A stretch of DNA of 64,000 nt from the NCBI GenBank assembly GCA_946886075.1, contig CAMPHR010000001.1, positions 62,001 through 126,000 on the forward strand. Reading direction: 5' to 3'. A program made the translations under genes and the position numbers. This document shows, piece by piece, positions 35,457 through 47,446 of the stretch (positions are counted from its first letter, which is position 1; each line of letters begins with the position of its first letter). Origin of the DNA: an uncultured Novosphingobium sp. (GTDB lineage: Bacteria; Pseudomonadota; Alphaproteobacteria; Sphingomonadales; Sphingomonadaceae). The notes under the pieces are model-generated. The model searched no databases. It saw nothing but the letters and a program-made list of their open reading frames with translations, and had not been told where the DNA came from.

Positions 35457-36352
35457 AACTGCGCAGCATCGAACTGGCGCTGCCCCACGCCGCAGAGGCC
35501 GCCGCCTTCCTGGCCGACGTCTGGGGCATGGCCCCCGCTGAAGTGCGGGGCGGCACCCATTATCTGCGCGGCTCAGGCCCCTTCCCCTATCTCGTCGCGC
35601 TCGAAGAGTCGGCGGAACCCTATGTCCGCTCCACCACCTTCACCTGCTCGCCCGAACGTCTCGAAGAACTGAAGGCCAGCGTCACGAAGGCGAACCTCCC
35701 CGCCAGCCCCGTCACCTCGCACGATCCCGGCAACGGCCACGGCATCATCGTAGAGCTTGCCGAAGGCGAACTGCTCCGCTTCCTCACCGATGCGAGCGAA
35801 GTCACGCCGATCGAGGGCCATGACCTGCCCGTCAAACTCACCCACGTCGTCTTCAACGCCACCGATGCCGAAGCCACCGGCCACCTCATCGAGCAAGCCC
35901 TAGGCTTCCGCGTCTCCGACCGGACCAAGGGAATGGTCTTCGTCCGCTGCAACGAATCCCACCACTCGACCGCCTTCGCCCGCGCAGGCTTCTCTTCACT
36001 CAACCACATCGCCTTCGAGATGGCCGACATGGACGCAGTGATGCGCGGCATCGGCCGCCTGCGTGACCATGGCATGGTCCCCGCCTGGGGCCCCGGCCGC
36101 CACGGTCCCGGCGCGAACGTCTTCGCCTATTTCATCGCCCCCTTCGGTCCCGTCATCGAATTTTCCACCGCCGTCGAGAAAGTCCCCGACGACTACAAGG
36201 CCGGCGCTCCGGAAGACTGGACCTGGCCCGAAGGCCGCATCGACCAATGGGGCATGTCCGACAAGGACCTGACCGGCCTGCGCGCTGCCGAAGAGAAATT
36301 TCGCCACCGCCGCGACTGGGCTCCGCAGCCCCTGAACGAGGAACAAATCTGA
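35453..36352 (+). CDS. Type I (VOC) extradiol ring-cleavage dioxygenase
   Basis: 299 residues in two VOC modules. The three iron ligands expected for a type I extradiol enzyme are H131, H185 and E236. H170, H217 and Y226 fall at the same distances from the ligands as the second-sphere residues of BphC (His 15 before the second ligand, His and Tyr 19 and 10 before the Glu). The site therefore looks fully active. It would cleave the catechol made by the flavoprotein hydroxylase. It is coupled by ATGA to the FAH-family gene. Confidence 0.87.
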   Translation: MKLRSIELALPHAAEAAAFLADVWGMAPAEVRGGTHYLRGSGPFPYLVALEESAEPYVRSTTFTCSPERLEELKASVTKANLPASPVTSHDPGNGHGIIVELAEGELLRFLTDASEVTPIEGHDLPVKLTHVVFNATDAEATGHLIEQALGFRVSDRTKGMVFVRCNESHHSTAFARAGFSSLNHIAFEMADMDAVMRGIGRLRDHGMVPAWGPGRHGPGANVFAYFIAPFGPVIEFSTAVEKVPDDYKAGAPEDWTWPEGRIDQWGMSDKDLTGLRAAEEKFRHRRDWAPQPLNEEQI

Positions 36353-37176
36353 TGCGCTACGTTAGCTTCCGCCGCCCCGACGGCACCCCCAGCTTCGGCC
36401 GCCTCGACGGCGACGCCATCATCGAACTGACTGGCGCGCCAAGCCTCAAAGCCGCGCTCGCCACCGGCAATCTCGCCAGCCTCACCGAAGGCGAGCGCCA
36501 CAGCCGCAACGACATCGTCCTGCTCCCGGTCATCCCCGACCCGGCCAAGATCCTCTGCGTCGGCCTCAACTATGCCGAGCATGTGAAGGAAACCGGCCGC
36601 GAGCAAAAGGAGCATCCCGCCATCTTCACCCGCTATGCGGACAGCCTCGTCGCCGATGGCCAGCCGATGGTGAAGCCATCCGTCACCGCCCGCTTCGACT
36701 ATGAAGGCGAACTCGCCGTCATCATCGGCAAGCCCGCGCACAAGGTCGCCCGCGCCGACGCCATGGTCCATGTCGCGGGCTACGCCTGCTTCAATGACGG
36801 CTCCGCCCGCGATTGGCAGCGCCACAATATCCAGTTCACGCCCGGCAAGACCTTCCCCGGCACCGGCGGCTTCGGCCCCGCACTGGTGACGCCGGACGAG
36901 GCGGGCGACCTTGCCGCCCAGCGCGTTCAGACCCGCCTCAACGGCGAACTCGTCCAGGATCAGCCGATCAGCGACATGATCTGGGATATCGCCACCGTCA
37001 TCGAATATATCTCGGCCTTCACGCCCCTTGCCCCCGGCGACGTCATCGCCACCGGCACCCCTGGCGGCGTCGGCGATAAGCGCACGCCCCCGCTCTACAT
37101 GAAGGCCGGGGACAAGGTCGAAATCAGCATCGGCGTCATCGGCACGCTCACCAACCGCATCATCGACGAGCAGTAA
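36352..37176 (+). CDS. Fumarylacetoacetate hydrolase family protein
   Basis: 274 residues from ATG 36352, overlapping the dioxygenase stop. FAH-fold metal-site motifs are FDYEGELAVIIGKPAHKVAR near 117-136 (ExE-type ligands with the later Asp) and CFNDGSARDWQ near 143, plus FTPLAPGDVIATGTPGGVG. It would hydrolyse the ring-cleavage product (a C-C bond or hydration step), completing the hydroxylase/dioxygenase/hydrolase trio. Confidence 0.9.
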   Translation: MRYVSFRRPDGTPSFGRLDGDAIIELTGAPSLKAALATGNLASLTEGERHSRNDIVLLPVIPDPAKILCVGLNYAEHVKETGREQKEHPAIFTRYADSLVADGQPMVKPSVTARFDYEGELAVIIGKPAHKVARADAMVHVAGYACFNDGSARDWQRHNIQFTPGKTFPGTGGFGPALVTPDEAGDLAAQRVQTRLNGELVQDQPISDMIWDIATVIEYISAFTPLAPGDVIATGTPGGVGDKRTPPLYMKAGDKVEISIGVIGTLTNRIIDEQ

Positions 37177-37201
37177 ACAACAAGGGGAGAGGATCAACGT
37201 C

Positions 37202-39496
37202 ATGAGAAAGTTCACCACCATCATAGCCTTGAGCAGCGCCAGCCTGCTCGCCATCGCCACGCCCGCATGGGCGCAGGACACCGCCACCGCATCGCCCCAG
37301 GCATCGGATCAGGCGACCTCCGACATCATCGTAACCGCCCAGCGCAAGGCTGAAAAGGTGACCGAAGTGCCCATCTCCATCACCGTCGCCAACCAGGCGC
37401 AGCTGGAACGGCAGCAGGTCAATACCCTCAACGACCTCAATCGCATCGCGCCCAGCCTCGAAATCCAGCAGGCTCCTGGTCAGAACACCGGCGGCGGCGG
37501 CTCGATCCGTGGCATCGGTACGCAGACCTTCTCGGCAGGCGCGGTCGCTTCGGTCGGCGTCGTGGTCGACCAGGTCAGCCAGGGCAATGCGAACATCAGC
37601 GACCTGTTCGATGTCAGCCGGATCGAAGTGCTGAAAGGCCCGCAAGGCACGCTCTTCGGCCTCACCACCTCGGCAGGCGTCATCAACATCACCACCAATG
37701 CGCCCGACCCCAGCGGCTTTTCCGCCCGCGTGCGCGGTGAGCTGTCCGACGCAGGCACCGCCGGGTCCAAGTTCGGCAACCAAGTGCTGCAGGGCGTCGT
37801 CAACATCCCCCTCGCGCCCAATGCCGCCGTCCGCGTCTCGGGCGTCGCCAACTTCCGCCAGGGCGTCAATCGCAACACCATCACCGGAAAGCTCAACGAC
37901 AATGACCGCTGGGGCGTCCGCGGCCGCCTGCTGTGGGAGCCGACTGACAACCTCACCATCAACCTGATCGGCGACTATGCCAAGTCGCGCGCGGAAAATG
38001 GCGGAGACTTTTTCACCTTCATCAGGACAGGCGGCCCCGGCCCCTTCCTTGGCGGCGCAGGCTTCGACCCCGTCGGCATCACTGACCGCCTCGCCACCTG
38101 CGGCGTCACGGCACGCGAGGGCAATCGCGACTATTGCTCCAACCGCTCTTATGTCGGCCACACCGAAAATTACGGCGGCTCGCTCCAGATCGACTATGAA
38201 GCCGATCCGTTCACCCTGACCTCGATCACCGCCTACCGCCGTTCGAGCGAGACCGGCTTCGGTGCGGCAAGCGACGTGTTCCGTGGAGCGCCGCTGGAGC
38301 TGCAGGTCGCCAACGGCCCGGTCAATCGCCGCCTCAGCCTCTTCACGCAGGAATTCCGCGTGACATCGCCGTCCGACCAGTTCTTCGAATATACGGTCGG
38401 CGCTTTCTTCTCGCACCAGAAGCAGACGCGCGACCCGGAAACCTTGTCGGTCACCGTCACGCCCTTCCCCGGCCTCGTCATCCCGATTGTCGATCCGGCA
38501 GGCGAAGGTGCTGGCGCGGACGACACCATCGTGGATCGCTCGCTCGCCATCTTTGGTCAGGGCACTTTCCACCTGACACCCAGCCTGCGCCTGATCGCCG
38601 GTGGCCGCTACACGACCGACCGCCTGTCTCTCGACCGCTTCAACTTCGCCACCTCCTTCGCCGCCAATCCCCAGCAAAGGGAAGTTCTGGACGTAGCGAA
38701 TTTCTCCTACCGGCTCGGCGCCCAATATGACCTGACGCGCAATGCGATGGTCTATGCGACCGCATCACGCGGCTTCAAGGGCGGCCAGATCGCCACCCCC
38801 GCAGCGCCGCGCCTGCCTTACGTCGTCCTACCGGAAATTCCCACCGCTTACGAAGCAGGCTTCAAGGCCACGCTGTTCGGCGGCTGGGTCGCGGACCTCA
38901 GCGTCTTCTACCAGAAGATCAAGAACTTCCAGGCGCAGCAGTGCACGGTCAGCGGCACGACAGGCGTCATCTCCTGCGACCAGACCAACATCAGCGGCGT
39001 CAAGTCGCGCGGCGCGGAAATCAACTTCTTCGGCCGCCCGTTTGAAGGCCTATCGCTCAACACCGGCTTTATTTACGCCAAGGCAACTTATCCGAACGGC
39101 TTCATCGGCACCGACGGCACCAACATCGGCGGCACGCAGCTTGCCTATGCGCCCAAATATAAGTTCACCCTGTCGGGCGAATATGAGGTGCCCGTCACGA
39201 GTCGGTTCAACGGCTTTGTCGCCGTTGATACGATCTGGAAATCGCGCGTCCGCTACGAAGCCAACTCGCGCGAGGAAACCACCTTCCGCTCGCACTGGCT
39301 GGTCGGTGGCCGCATCGGCGTGCGGACGGAGGATGATCGCTTCAGCCTTGCCGTCTTCGGCCGCAACCTGTTCAACGTGCACGAACCCTCGCTCATCCAG
39401 AGCGATTTCCCCTATAACGGCACGGACAATGTCGGCGCGATCTACGGTCCTCAGTCCTTCCGCCAGGTCGGCCTGAGCTTCGACGCCAAATTCTGA
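37202..39496 (+). CDS. TonB-dependent outer-membrane receptor
   Basis: 764 residues. The signal peptide ends at AWAQ; a TonB-box-like DIIVTAQRK is near 41. The plug segment RIEVLKGPQGTLFGLTTSAGV is near 140-160, and the barrel ends in ...VGLSFDAKF. GGGGAGAGG lies upstream. It is placed between the ring-cleavage genes and the esterase/glycosidase genes, so it probably imports the glycosylated phenolic or its aglycone. Confidence 0.93.
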   Translation: MRKFTTIIALSSASLLAIATPAWAQDTATASPQASDQATSDIIVTAQRKAEKVTEVPISITVANQAQLERQQVNTLNDLNRIAPSLEIQQAPGQNTGGGGSIRGIGTQTFSAGAVASVGVVVDQVSQGNANISDLFDVSRIEVLKGPQGTLFGLTTSAGVINITTNAPDPSGFSARVRGELSDAGTAGSKFGNQVLQGVVNIPLAPNAAVRVSGVANFRQGVNRNTITGKLNDNDRWGVRGRLLWEPTDNLTINLIGDYAKSRAENGGDFFTFIRTGGPGPFLGGAGFDPVGITDRLATCGVTAREGNRDYCSNRSYVGHTENYGGSLQIDYEADPFTLTSITAYRRSSETGFGAASDVFRGAPLELQVANGPVNRRLSLFTQEFRVTSPSDQFFEYTVGAFFSHQKQTRDPETLSVTVTPFPGLVIPIVDPAGEGAGADDTIVDRSLAIFGQGTFHLTPSLRLIAGGRYTTDRLSLDRFNFATSFAANPQQREVLDVANFSYRLGAQYDLTRNAMVYATASRGFKGGQIATPAAPRLPYVVLPEIPTAYEAGFKATLFGGWVADLSVFYQKIKNFQAQQCTVSGTTGVISCDQTNISGVKSRGAEINFFGRPFEGLSLNTGFIYAKATYPNGFIGTDGTNIGGTQLAYAPKYKFTLSGEYEVPVTSRFNGFVAVDTIWKSRVRYEANSREETTFRSHWLVGGRIGVRTEDDRFSLAVFGRNLFNVHEPSLIQSDFPYNGTDNVGAIYGPQSFRQVGLSFDAKF

Positions 39497-39517
39497 TCGG
39501 CTAAGGAGAGATCGCGC

Positions 39518-40363
39518 ATGGACATGGCAGCACAAATCGCGGCGCTGGGCCAGTCCCTCGGCCCCGATATACTGCAATCCGTGCGCGATATCTTCACACC
39601 AGAGCAGGAAAGGCTGGCCGCGCAAGCACCAGCCTCCCTCACTGACCTTCCCTACGGCCCCCACGACCGCCACCGGCTCGACCTCTACGCCCCGCAAGGC
39701 ACAACCTCCGCCCCCATCCTCATCTTCCTCCATGGCGGAGGCTTCCTCAAAGGCGACAAGGGCAACGCTACCAACTGGCCCAACGCCAATGTCGGCCGCA
39801 TGGCCGCGCAGGCGGGCTTCCTCGGCATCGTCCCCAACTACCGCCTTGCCCCCGATCATCAATGGCCCGCCGGTCCCGAAGACGTCGCGTCCGCCATCGC
39901 CTGGGCAAAGACCAACGCCGCCCAATATGGCGGCGACCCGAACCGCATCGTCCTCATGGGCACCTCCGCCGGAGCCGTCCATGTGGCGGGCTATATCAAG
40001 AGCCACGGCACCACCGAAATCCGCGCCGCCATCCTGCTCTCAGGCCTCTACGGCTACACCCCGCTCGATGAACGCGACACGCTCTATTATGGCGATCCCG
40101 CCCTCTACGCCGAACGCATGCCGCGCGAAGCCGTGGGCTCCACCACGCTCCCCCTCTTCATCGCCTGCGCGCAGCACGACCCCGCCCGTTTCCAGCAGGA
40201 ATTCCTCGCCCTGATGCAGGACCGCCTCGACCGCCACGGCACCATGCCGCGCGCGATGATCGCCAGCGGCCACAATCATTATTCCCTGCCCATGCATCTC
40301 GGAACCAGCGACCGTCGCCTCGCCGACGAAATCCGCGCCTTCATTCACGACACAACAAACTAA
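39518..40363 (+). CDS. Alpha/beta hydrolase (HSL/carboxylesterase type)
   Basis: 281 residues. The oxyanion motif FLHGGGFLKGD is near 70, the nucleophile elbow is MGTSAGAVHVAG near 150, and the late SGHNHYSL near 252 contains the catalytic His. No signal peptide is visible, so it is cytoplasmic. As part of the TonB/glycosidase operon it probably removes acyl groups or hydrolyses a phenolic ester. Confidence 0.88.
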   Translation: MDMAAQIAALGQSLGPDILQSVRDIFTPEQERLAAQAPASLTDLPYGPHDRHRLDLYAPQGTTSAPILIFLHGGGFLKGDKGNATNWPNANVGRMAAQAGFLGIVPNYRLAPDHQWPAGPEDVASAIAWAKTNAAQYGGDPNRIVLMGTSAGAVHVAGYIKSHGTTEIRAAILLSGLYGYTPLDERDTLYYGDPALYAERMPREAVGSTTLPLFIACAQHDPARFQQEFLALMQDRLDRHGTMPRAMIASGHNHYSLPMHLGTSDRRLADEIRAFIHDTTN

Positions 40364-40383
40364 CCCGCAATTGGGAGAGAGAT

Positions 40384-41694
40384 ATGATCGACCGCCGGAC
40401 CTTGATCGCCACCGGCACGGCCCTCGCCGCCAGCCCCGCGCTTGCGGCCACTCGCCAGCTAAGCCGCCGCAGCTTCCCACAAGGCTTTCTCTGGGGCGCA
40501 TCCACCGCCGGGCATCAGGTGGAGGGCAATAATGTCGTCAGCGACAACTGGTTTCTGGAGAATATCAAGCCCACCATCTATTCCACGCCATCGGGCGACG
40601 CCGCCAACAGCTTCGCGCTTTGGCCGCAGGACATGGACCTTGCCAGGGGCATGGGCCTCAACAGCTACCGCTTCTCCATTGAATGGGCCCGCATAGAGCC
40701 CGAACCCGGCCTTTTCTCCCGCGCCATGCTCGATCATTACAAGCGCATGATTGATGGCGCACAGGAACGCGGCCTCAAAGCCGTCGTCACCTTCAACCAC
40801 TTCACCGCGCCCCGCTGGTTCAGCGCCATGGGCGGCTGGACCAACAGCGAAGGCGTCCAGCTGTTCGCCCGCTTCTGCGATCGCGCCGCGCGGCATCTGG
40901 CGGGCGGCATCAGCCACGCCATCACCTTCAACGAACCCAATATCCTGCTGGTCCTGCGCGCCATCATTCTGCCGCCGCAGGTGCTGGACGCACAGCGCGC
41001 CATGCTGGCCGAAGCGGCCCGCCGCTCTGGCACCGCCAAATTCACCGCAGCCAACGCCGCGAATATGGAAGATCTGCCCGCGATGCAGACGAACCTCGTC
41101 GCCGCGCACAAGGCGGGCAAGGCCGCGATCAAGGCGGCTCGGGGCGATCTTCCCGTTGGCTTTTCGCTTTCCATGTTCGACGATCAGGCTGTCGGCCGCA
41201 ACAGCATCCGCGATGCCAAGCGCAAGGAACTCTATGGCGCATGGCTGGACACCGCCCGGGCTGACGACTTCCTCGGCGTCCAGAATTATGAGCGCAATAT
41301 GTGGAGCGACAAGGGCAAGCTGCCCGCGCCCAAAGGGGCGCAAGTCAATTATAGCGGGGCCGAAGTCTATGCCCCCTCGCTCGCCGGGTCCGTCCGCTAT
41401 GCGCATGAAGCAACCGGCGTCCCCATCTTCGTCACCGAACATGGCGTGGGCACGGAAGATGACAGCCTGCGCGCCCGCTTCATCCCCGCCGCGCTTGCCG
41501 AACTGCAAAAGACGATTGCGTCGGGCGTGCCCGTCATCGGCTACAGCCACTGGTCGCTGCTCGACAATTTCGAATGGATCTTTGGCTATCGTCCGAAATT
41601 CGGCCTGCATAGCGTTGATCCCGCTACTTTTGCCCGCATTCCCAAGCCCAGCGCGGCCATCTATGGTGCGATCGCGCGTGCCAACGCGATATGA
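40384..41694 (+). CDS. Glycoside hydrolase family 1 beta-glucosidase-like enzyme, exported
   Basis: 436 residues. A Tat-like N-terminus (MIDRRTLIATGTALAAS, cleavage near ALAA) precedes a GH1 barrel starting FPQGFLWGASTAGHQVEG. The acid/base Glu is in TFNEPN near 184. The nucleophile Glu is in IFVTEHGVGTEDD near 357 (TEHG instead of the common TENG), and the final HWSLLDNFEWIFGY is typical. Exported GH1 enzymes are uncommon and point to periplasmic hydrolysis of a glucoside brought in by the adjacent TonB receptor. Confidence 0.9.
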   Translation: MIDRRTLIATGTALAASPALAATRQLSRRSFPQGFLWGASTAGHQVEGNNVVSDNWFLENIKPTIYSTPSGDAANSFALWPQDMDLARGMGLNSYRFSIEWARIEPEPGLFSRAMLDHYKRMIDGAQERGLKAVVTFNHFTAPRWFSAMGGWTNSEGVQLFARFCDRAARHLAGGISHAITFNEPNILLVLRAIILPPQVLDAQRAMLAEAARRSGTAKFTAANAANMEDLPAMQTNLVAAHKAGKAAIKAARGDLPVGFSLSMFDDQAVGRNSIRDAKRKELYGAWLDTARADDFLGVQNYERNMWSDKGKLPAPKGAQVNYSGAEVYAPSLAGSVRYAHEATGVPIFVTEHGVGTEDDSLRARFIPAALAELQKTIASGVPVIGYSHWSLLDNFEWIFGYRPKFGLHSVDPATFARIPKPSAAIYGAIARANAI

Positions 41695-41743
41695 AATCCG
41701 GGCAAGATAGCCTGGCGAATTTCGAGAGAGGGAGACTGAATTG

Positions 41744-42664
41744 ATGAAGCGACTGGTCCTGACCACCCTGGCCCTGGCGATTGCCGTCCCGGCCGCCGCT
41801 CAGATGCAGATCACCCCGATCGCCAAGCCAAAGCTCGCCGAAATCCCGCTTTACCCCTCCGCCAAGGATGCGGACAATGAACAGTGGGAACATATCAGCG
41901 GCCGTTACGGCTCGCTTGTCATCGACAATCAGACTGTCCGCAACGTCACCCGCCCCACGATCACGCCCTATCTGCCCGATCCCGCCAAGGCGAATGGCGC
42001 GGCCGTGCTGGTGGCGCCCGGCGGCGCCTTCATGTCTCTGTCCATGTCGAGCGAGGGTGAAGCCATCGCCCGCGCGCTTAACGATCAGGGCATAGCCGCC
42101 TTCGTCCTTAAATACCGCCTCAACGAAACGCCGCGCGACAGCAAAGCCTTCATGGCGGCGATGGGCCAGCGCATGGCGCAAGCCGCCCGGCAAACGCCCG
42201 CAGCGGAGATCAAGGAACCCCGCGCCACGCAGGATGCGCTCGCCGGTCTCGCTCTGGTGCGCAGCCGCGCGAAGCAGTTCCGCGTCGATCCGGCGCGCGT
42301 CGGCATTATCGGATTTTCCGCTGGAGCCATCACCGCCCTCAACGCCGCGTTGGAGGGACAGGGCGACGCTCGCCCGGCCTTCATCGGCTATATCTACGGT
42401 CCCATGACCGCCGTCAACGTGCCCGCTGACGCACCGCCGATGTTCAACGCCATCGCCATGGATGACGGCCTGTTCAAAAAGCAGGGCTTCGCCATTGTCG
42501 AGGCATGGCGCAATGCGCGCCGCCCGGTCGAGCTTCACGCCTATGAACGCGGCGACCATGGCTTCGGCATCGGCCGCCCCGGCACCACCTCAACCGGCGT
42601 CCTGCCGCAGTTCGTCGCCTGGCTGCGCGCGCGTGGGCTGCTGGAACAAAAGGCTCCGCAATGA
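41744..42664 (+). CDS. Secreted alpha/beta hydrolase (acetyl xylan esterase/Axe-like)
   Basis: 306 residues from ATG 41744 (a TTG one codon earlier is possible), with a signal peptide ending near AAAQ. Motifs are VAPGGAFMSLSMSSEG near 88, the nucleophile elbow GIIGFSAGAITALNAA near 189 and the catalytic His in YERGDHGFG near 274. It resembles esterases acting with xylan- or rhamnosidase-containing loci, removing acetyl or hydroxycinnamoyl esters. Its stop overlaps the membrane-protein gene. Confidence 0.87.
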   Translation: MKRLVLTTLALAIAVPAAAQMQITPIAKPKLAEIPLYPSAKDADNEQWEHISGRYGSLVIDNQTVRNVTRPTITPYLPDPAKANGAAVLVAPGGAFMSLSMSSEGEAIARALNDQGIAAFVLKYRLNETPRDSKAFMAAMGQRMAQAARQTPAAEIKEPRATQDALAGLALVRSRAKQFRVDPARVGIIGFSAGAITALNAALEGQGDARPAFIGYIYGPMTAVNVPADAPPMFNAIAMDDGLFKKQGFAIVEAWRNARRPVELHAYERGDHGFGIGRPGTTSTGVLPQFVAWLRARGLLEQKAPQ

Positions 42665-43101
42665 GGGGATCGATCTCGATCCGGCGCGAAGCCGCGATCA
42701 GCTTTCTCATCAATGCATTGCTCAGCCTCGCCTTCTTCGCGGGCACCTTCGGCCTGTCCTCCCGGCTTCTTGCCTGGAGGACACCCGACAATCTGGCACT
42801 CGACTTCATTCCGCAAAGCGCTGCCGTCGCTTTGATGAGCGCGCTTGTCCCCTGCCTGCTCGCACGGCGGCACTTTCTCGCGATGCCGTTGCGGCCCGTG
42901 CTGCTACGTGCAGCCTTGTTCGCGGCAGGCGGCGCACTGCTGGGCGCACTCCTCGCCTTCGCCATCCAGGCGAGTGCGCCCGCCTCCATCGCCCTATCCA
43001 CAGCGCTCCCCATGAAGCTTGTTTATGGCGGCACGCTCGGATCGGCCGTCACTATCGCCGCCCTTCGCATCCTGCTTCGCACCGCCCCTTCCCGCCCCTG
43101 A
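42661..43101 (+). CDS. Small membrane protein of unknown function
   Basis: 146 residues with four hydrophobic segments (about residues 12-36, 52-70, 80-104 and 115-138) and short basic loops. No family is recognised. It overlaps the esterase stop by ATGA and precedes the GH106 gene by 20 bp. A role in membrane anchoring or transport for the glycoside-degrading set is conceivable but unsupported. Confidence 0.7.
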   Translation: MRGSISIRREAAISFLINALLSLAFFAGTFGLSSRLLAWRTPDNLALDFIPQSAAVALMSALVPCLLARRHFLAMPLRPVLLRAALFAAGGALLGALLAFAIQASAPASIALSTALPMKLVYGGTLGSAVTIAALRILLRTAPSRP

Positions 43102-43121
43102 TCGCCAGAGGATTTGCCGCC

Positions 43122-46454
<3,333 letters not shown>

Positions 46455-46463
46455 GATATCCCT

Positions 46464-46490
46464 CGTCATCCCAGCGGAGGCTGGGATCTC
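46464..46490. repeat. Single copy of the CGTCATCCCAGC repeat
   Basis: A near-palindrome of 27 bp (CATCCCAGC then GCTGGGAT) matching units at 47247 and 54583. It lies between the GH106 stop and a hairpin terminator. Confidence 0.75.
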
Positions 46491-46548
46491 AGGAGGCTAC
46501 ATCCGCCATCAGCAAGAAGAGGCGACATACCACAGCTAGACTAAGGAA

Positions 46549-46577
46549 GTGGGCCGGAAGACTTACGTCCGGCCCAC
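46549..46577. terminator. Perfect 10-bp hairpin between convergent genes
   Basis: GTGGGCCGGA (46549-46558) pairs exactly with TCCGGCCCAC (46568-46577) across a 9-nt loop. It sits just beyond the stop of the - strand stress gene, where TTCCTT follows on that strand, and also after the + strand GH106 gene. The T-tract is weak. Confidence 0.6.
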
Positions 46578-46582
46578 AATCG

Positions 46583-47104
46583 TCAGATCGTCGCGTTCCG
46601 AGCCTGCGAAGCGTTATGCCCACCATTCCGATAAAGCACCTCGCGCACCCGCTGCGCATCCAACCCGGCATCGGCCACAGTGACAAGCACCGCGCCATTT
46701 TTCAGCCGGTCATTATAATAGCCCGCATCCTCCTCGCTCACGCCATGCTTGGTCAACACTTCGTTCAGGCTCCCGCCAATAGCGCCGAGCACCGCGCCTA
46801 TTCCGACCGCTTCGGGAACAGCTGACGCGGCAATCGCACCCGCGGCCGCCAAAGGTCCGACACCCGGAATGGCCAGCGCCGCGACACCCAACCCCGCGCC
46901 CAGTGCGCCGCCACCAAGGATGCCGCGCAAGACGTTGCGATGATGCTCGTCCGTAATCTCGCCATCGCCGCTGGTGGTCGTCGTCGTGCCTCCATGGTGA
47001 GCTATAACCGACAAGTCGCTGTCGTTGACGCCAAGGGTCCGCAGTTCCGATACCGCGCGTTCCGCTTCTGCATGTGAATCGAAAATTGCCGATGCTTGCG
47101 TCAT
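46583..47104 (-). CDS. General stress protein, YflT/GSP17M domain
   Basis: 173 residues. The N-terminal YflT-type domain (AIFDSHAEAERAVSELRTLG) is followed by a long Gly/Ala hydrophobic segment (about 60-105) that may insert in the membrane, then a second alpha/beta part with GVSEEDAGYYNDRLKNGAVL. Such proteins belong to general-stress regulons, and a GGAAC-N17-GTT element 48 bp upstream supports EcfG control. Monocistronic. Confidence 0.86.
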   Translation of the reverse strand: MTQASAIFDSHAEAERAVSELRTLGVNDSDLSVIAHHGGTTTTTSGDGEITDEHHRNVLRGILGGGALGAGLGVAALAIPGVGPLAAAGAIAASAVPEAVGIGAVLGAIGGSLNEVLTKHGVSEEDAGYYNDRLKNGAVLVTVADAGLDAQRVREVLYRNGGHNASQARNATI

Positions 47105-47151
47105 GTTGAAGTCCTTTCCTCGGTTCAGCTGCGTTCCGCAGCCCCACCCAA

Positions 47152-47176
47152 AACTTCAACCTACAATTGATGTTCC
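47152..47176 (-). promoter_or_regulatory. EcfG-type general-stress promoter
   Basis: On the - strand GGAAC (47172-47176) is followed by 17 bp and GTT (47152-47154, within GTTTT). This matches the alphaproteobacterial EcfG consensus GGAAC-N16/17-(C)GTT and lies about 48 bp before the stress-protein ATG. Confidence 0.55.
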
Positions 47177-47246
47177 AACTGAACAGAACTGCCGCAACGG
47201 CTGTCCCTGATCCATGTTACTGTCCACTGATCCAGATAATCCGTAT

Positions 47247-47327
47247 CGTCATCCCAGCGAAAGCTGGGATCTCGGGACGCTATGCCGAACGCCCACGCAC
47301 GAGATGCCAGCCTCCGCTGGCATGAAG
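47247..47327. repeat. CGTCATCCCAGC dyad pair in the 342-bp spacer
   Basis: One unit (47247-47273) and a divergent inverted partner GAGATGCCAGCCTCCGCTGG (47301-47327). The rest of 47105-47446 has no gene that I can support: it holds the EcfG-type promoter, this dyad and a second dyad near 47352. Confidence 0.7.
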
Positions 47328-47351
47328 CGACAGATATGTGTTGGCTAGATC

Positions 47352-47416
47352 CCCCCTCTCCTCTTCAGGGGTCGACCACAGAGGTACCGAGCATAGCGAA
47401 GGCGGGAGAGGGGCCT
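47352..47416. repeat. CCCCTCTCC dyad
   Basis: CCCCTCTCC near 47352 and GGGAGAGGGGCC near 47406 form an imperfect inverted pair. It is the same family as the longer element between ligC and ligB. Confidence 0.55.
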
Positions 47417-47446
47417 GTAAAGCTCGAGCGTCAGCCGCCCCATCAA

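Noticed and set aside
39518..43101. Polysaccharide-utilisation locus for xylan
   Set aside because: No SusC/SusD pair, no xylanase, and the partner genes are aromatic ring-cleavage enzymes; phenolic glycosides fit better.
42462..43121. 220-codon upstream extension of the GH106 gene
   Set aside because: It covers two other convincing genes in other frames and lacks a signal peptide; the GTG at 43122 gives the expected export signal.
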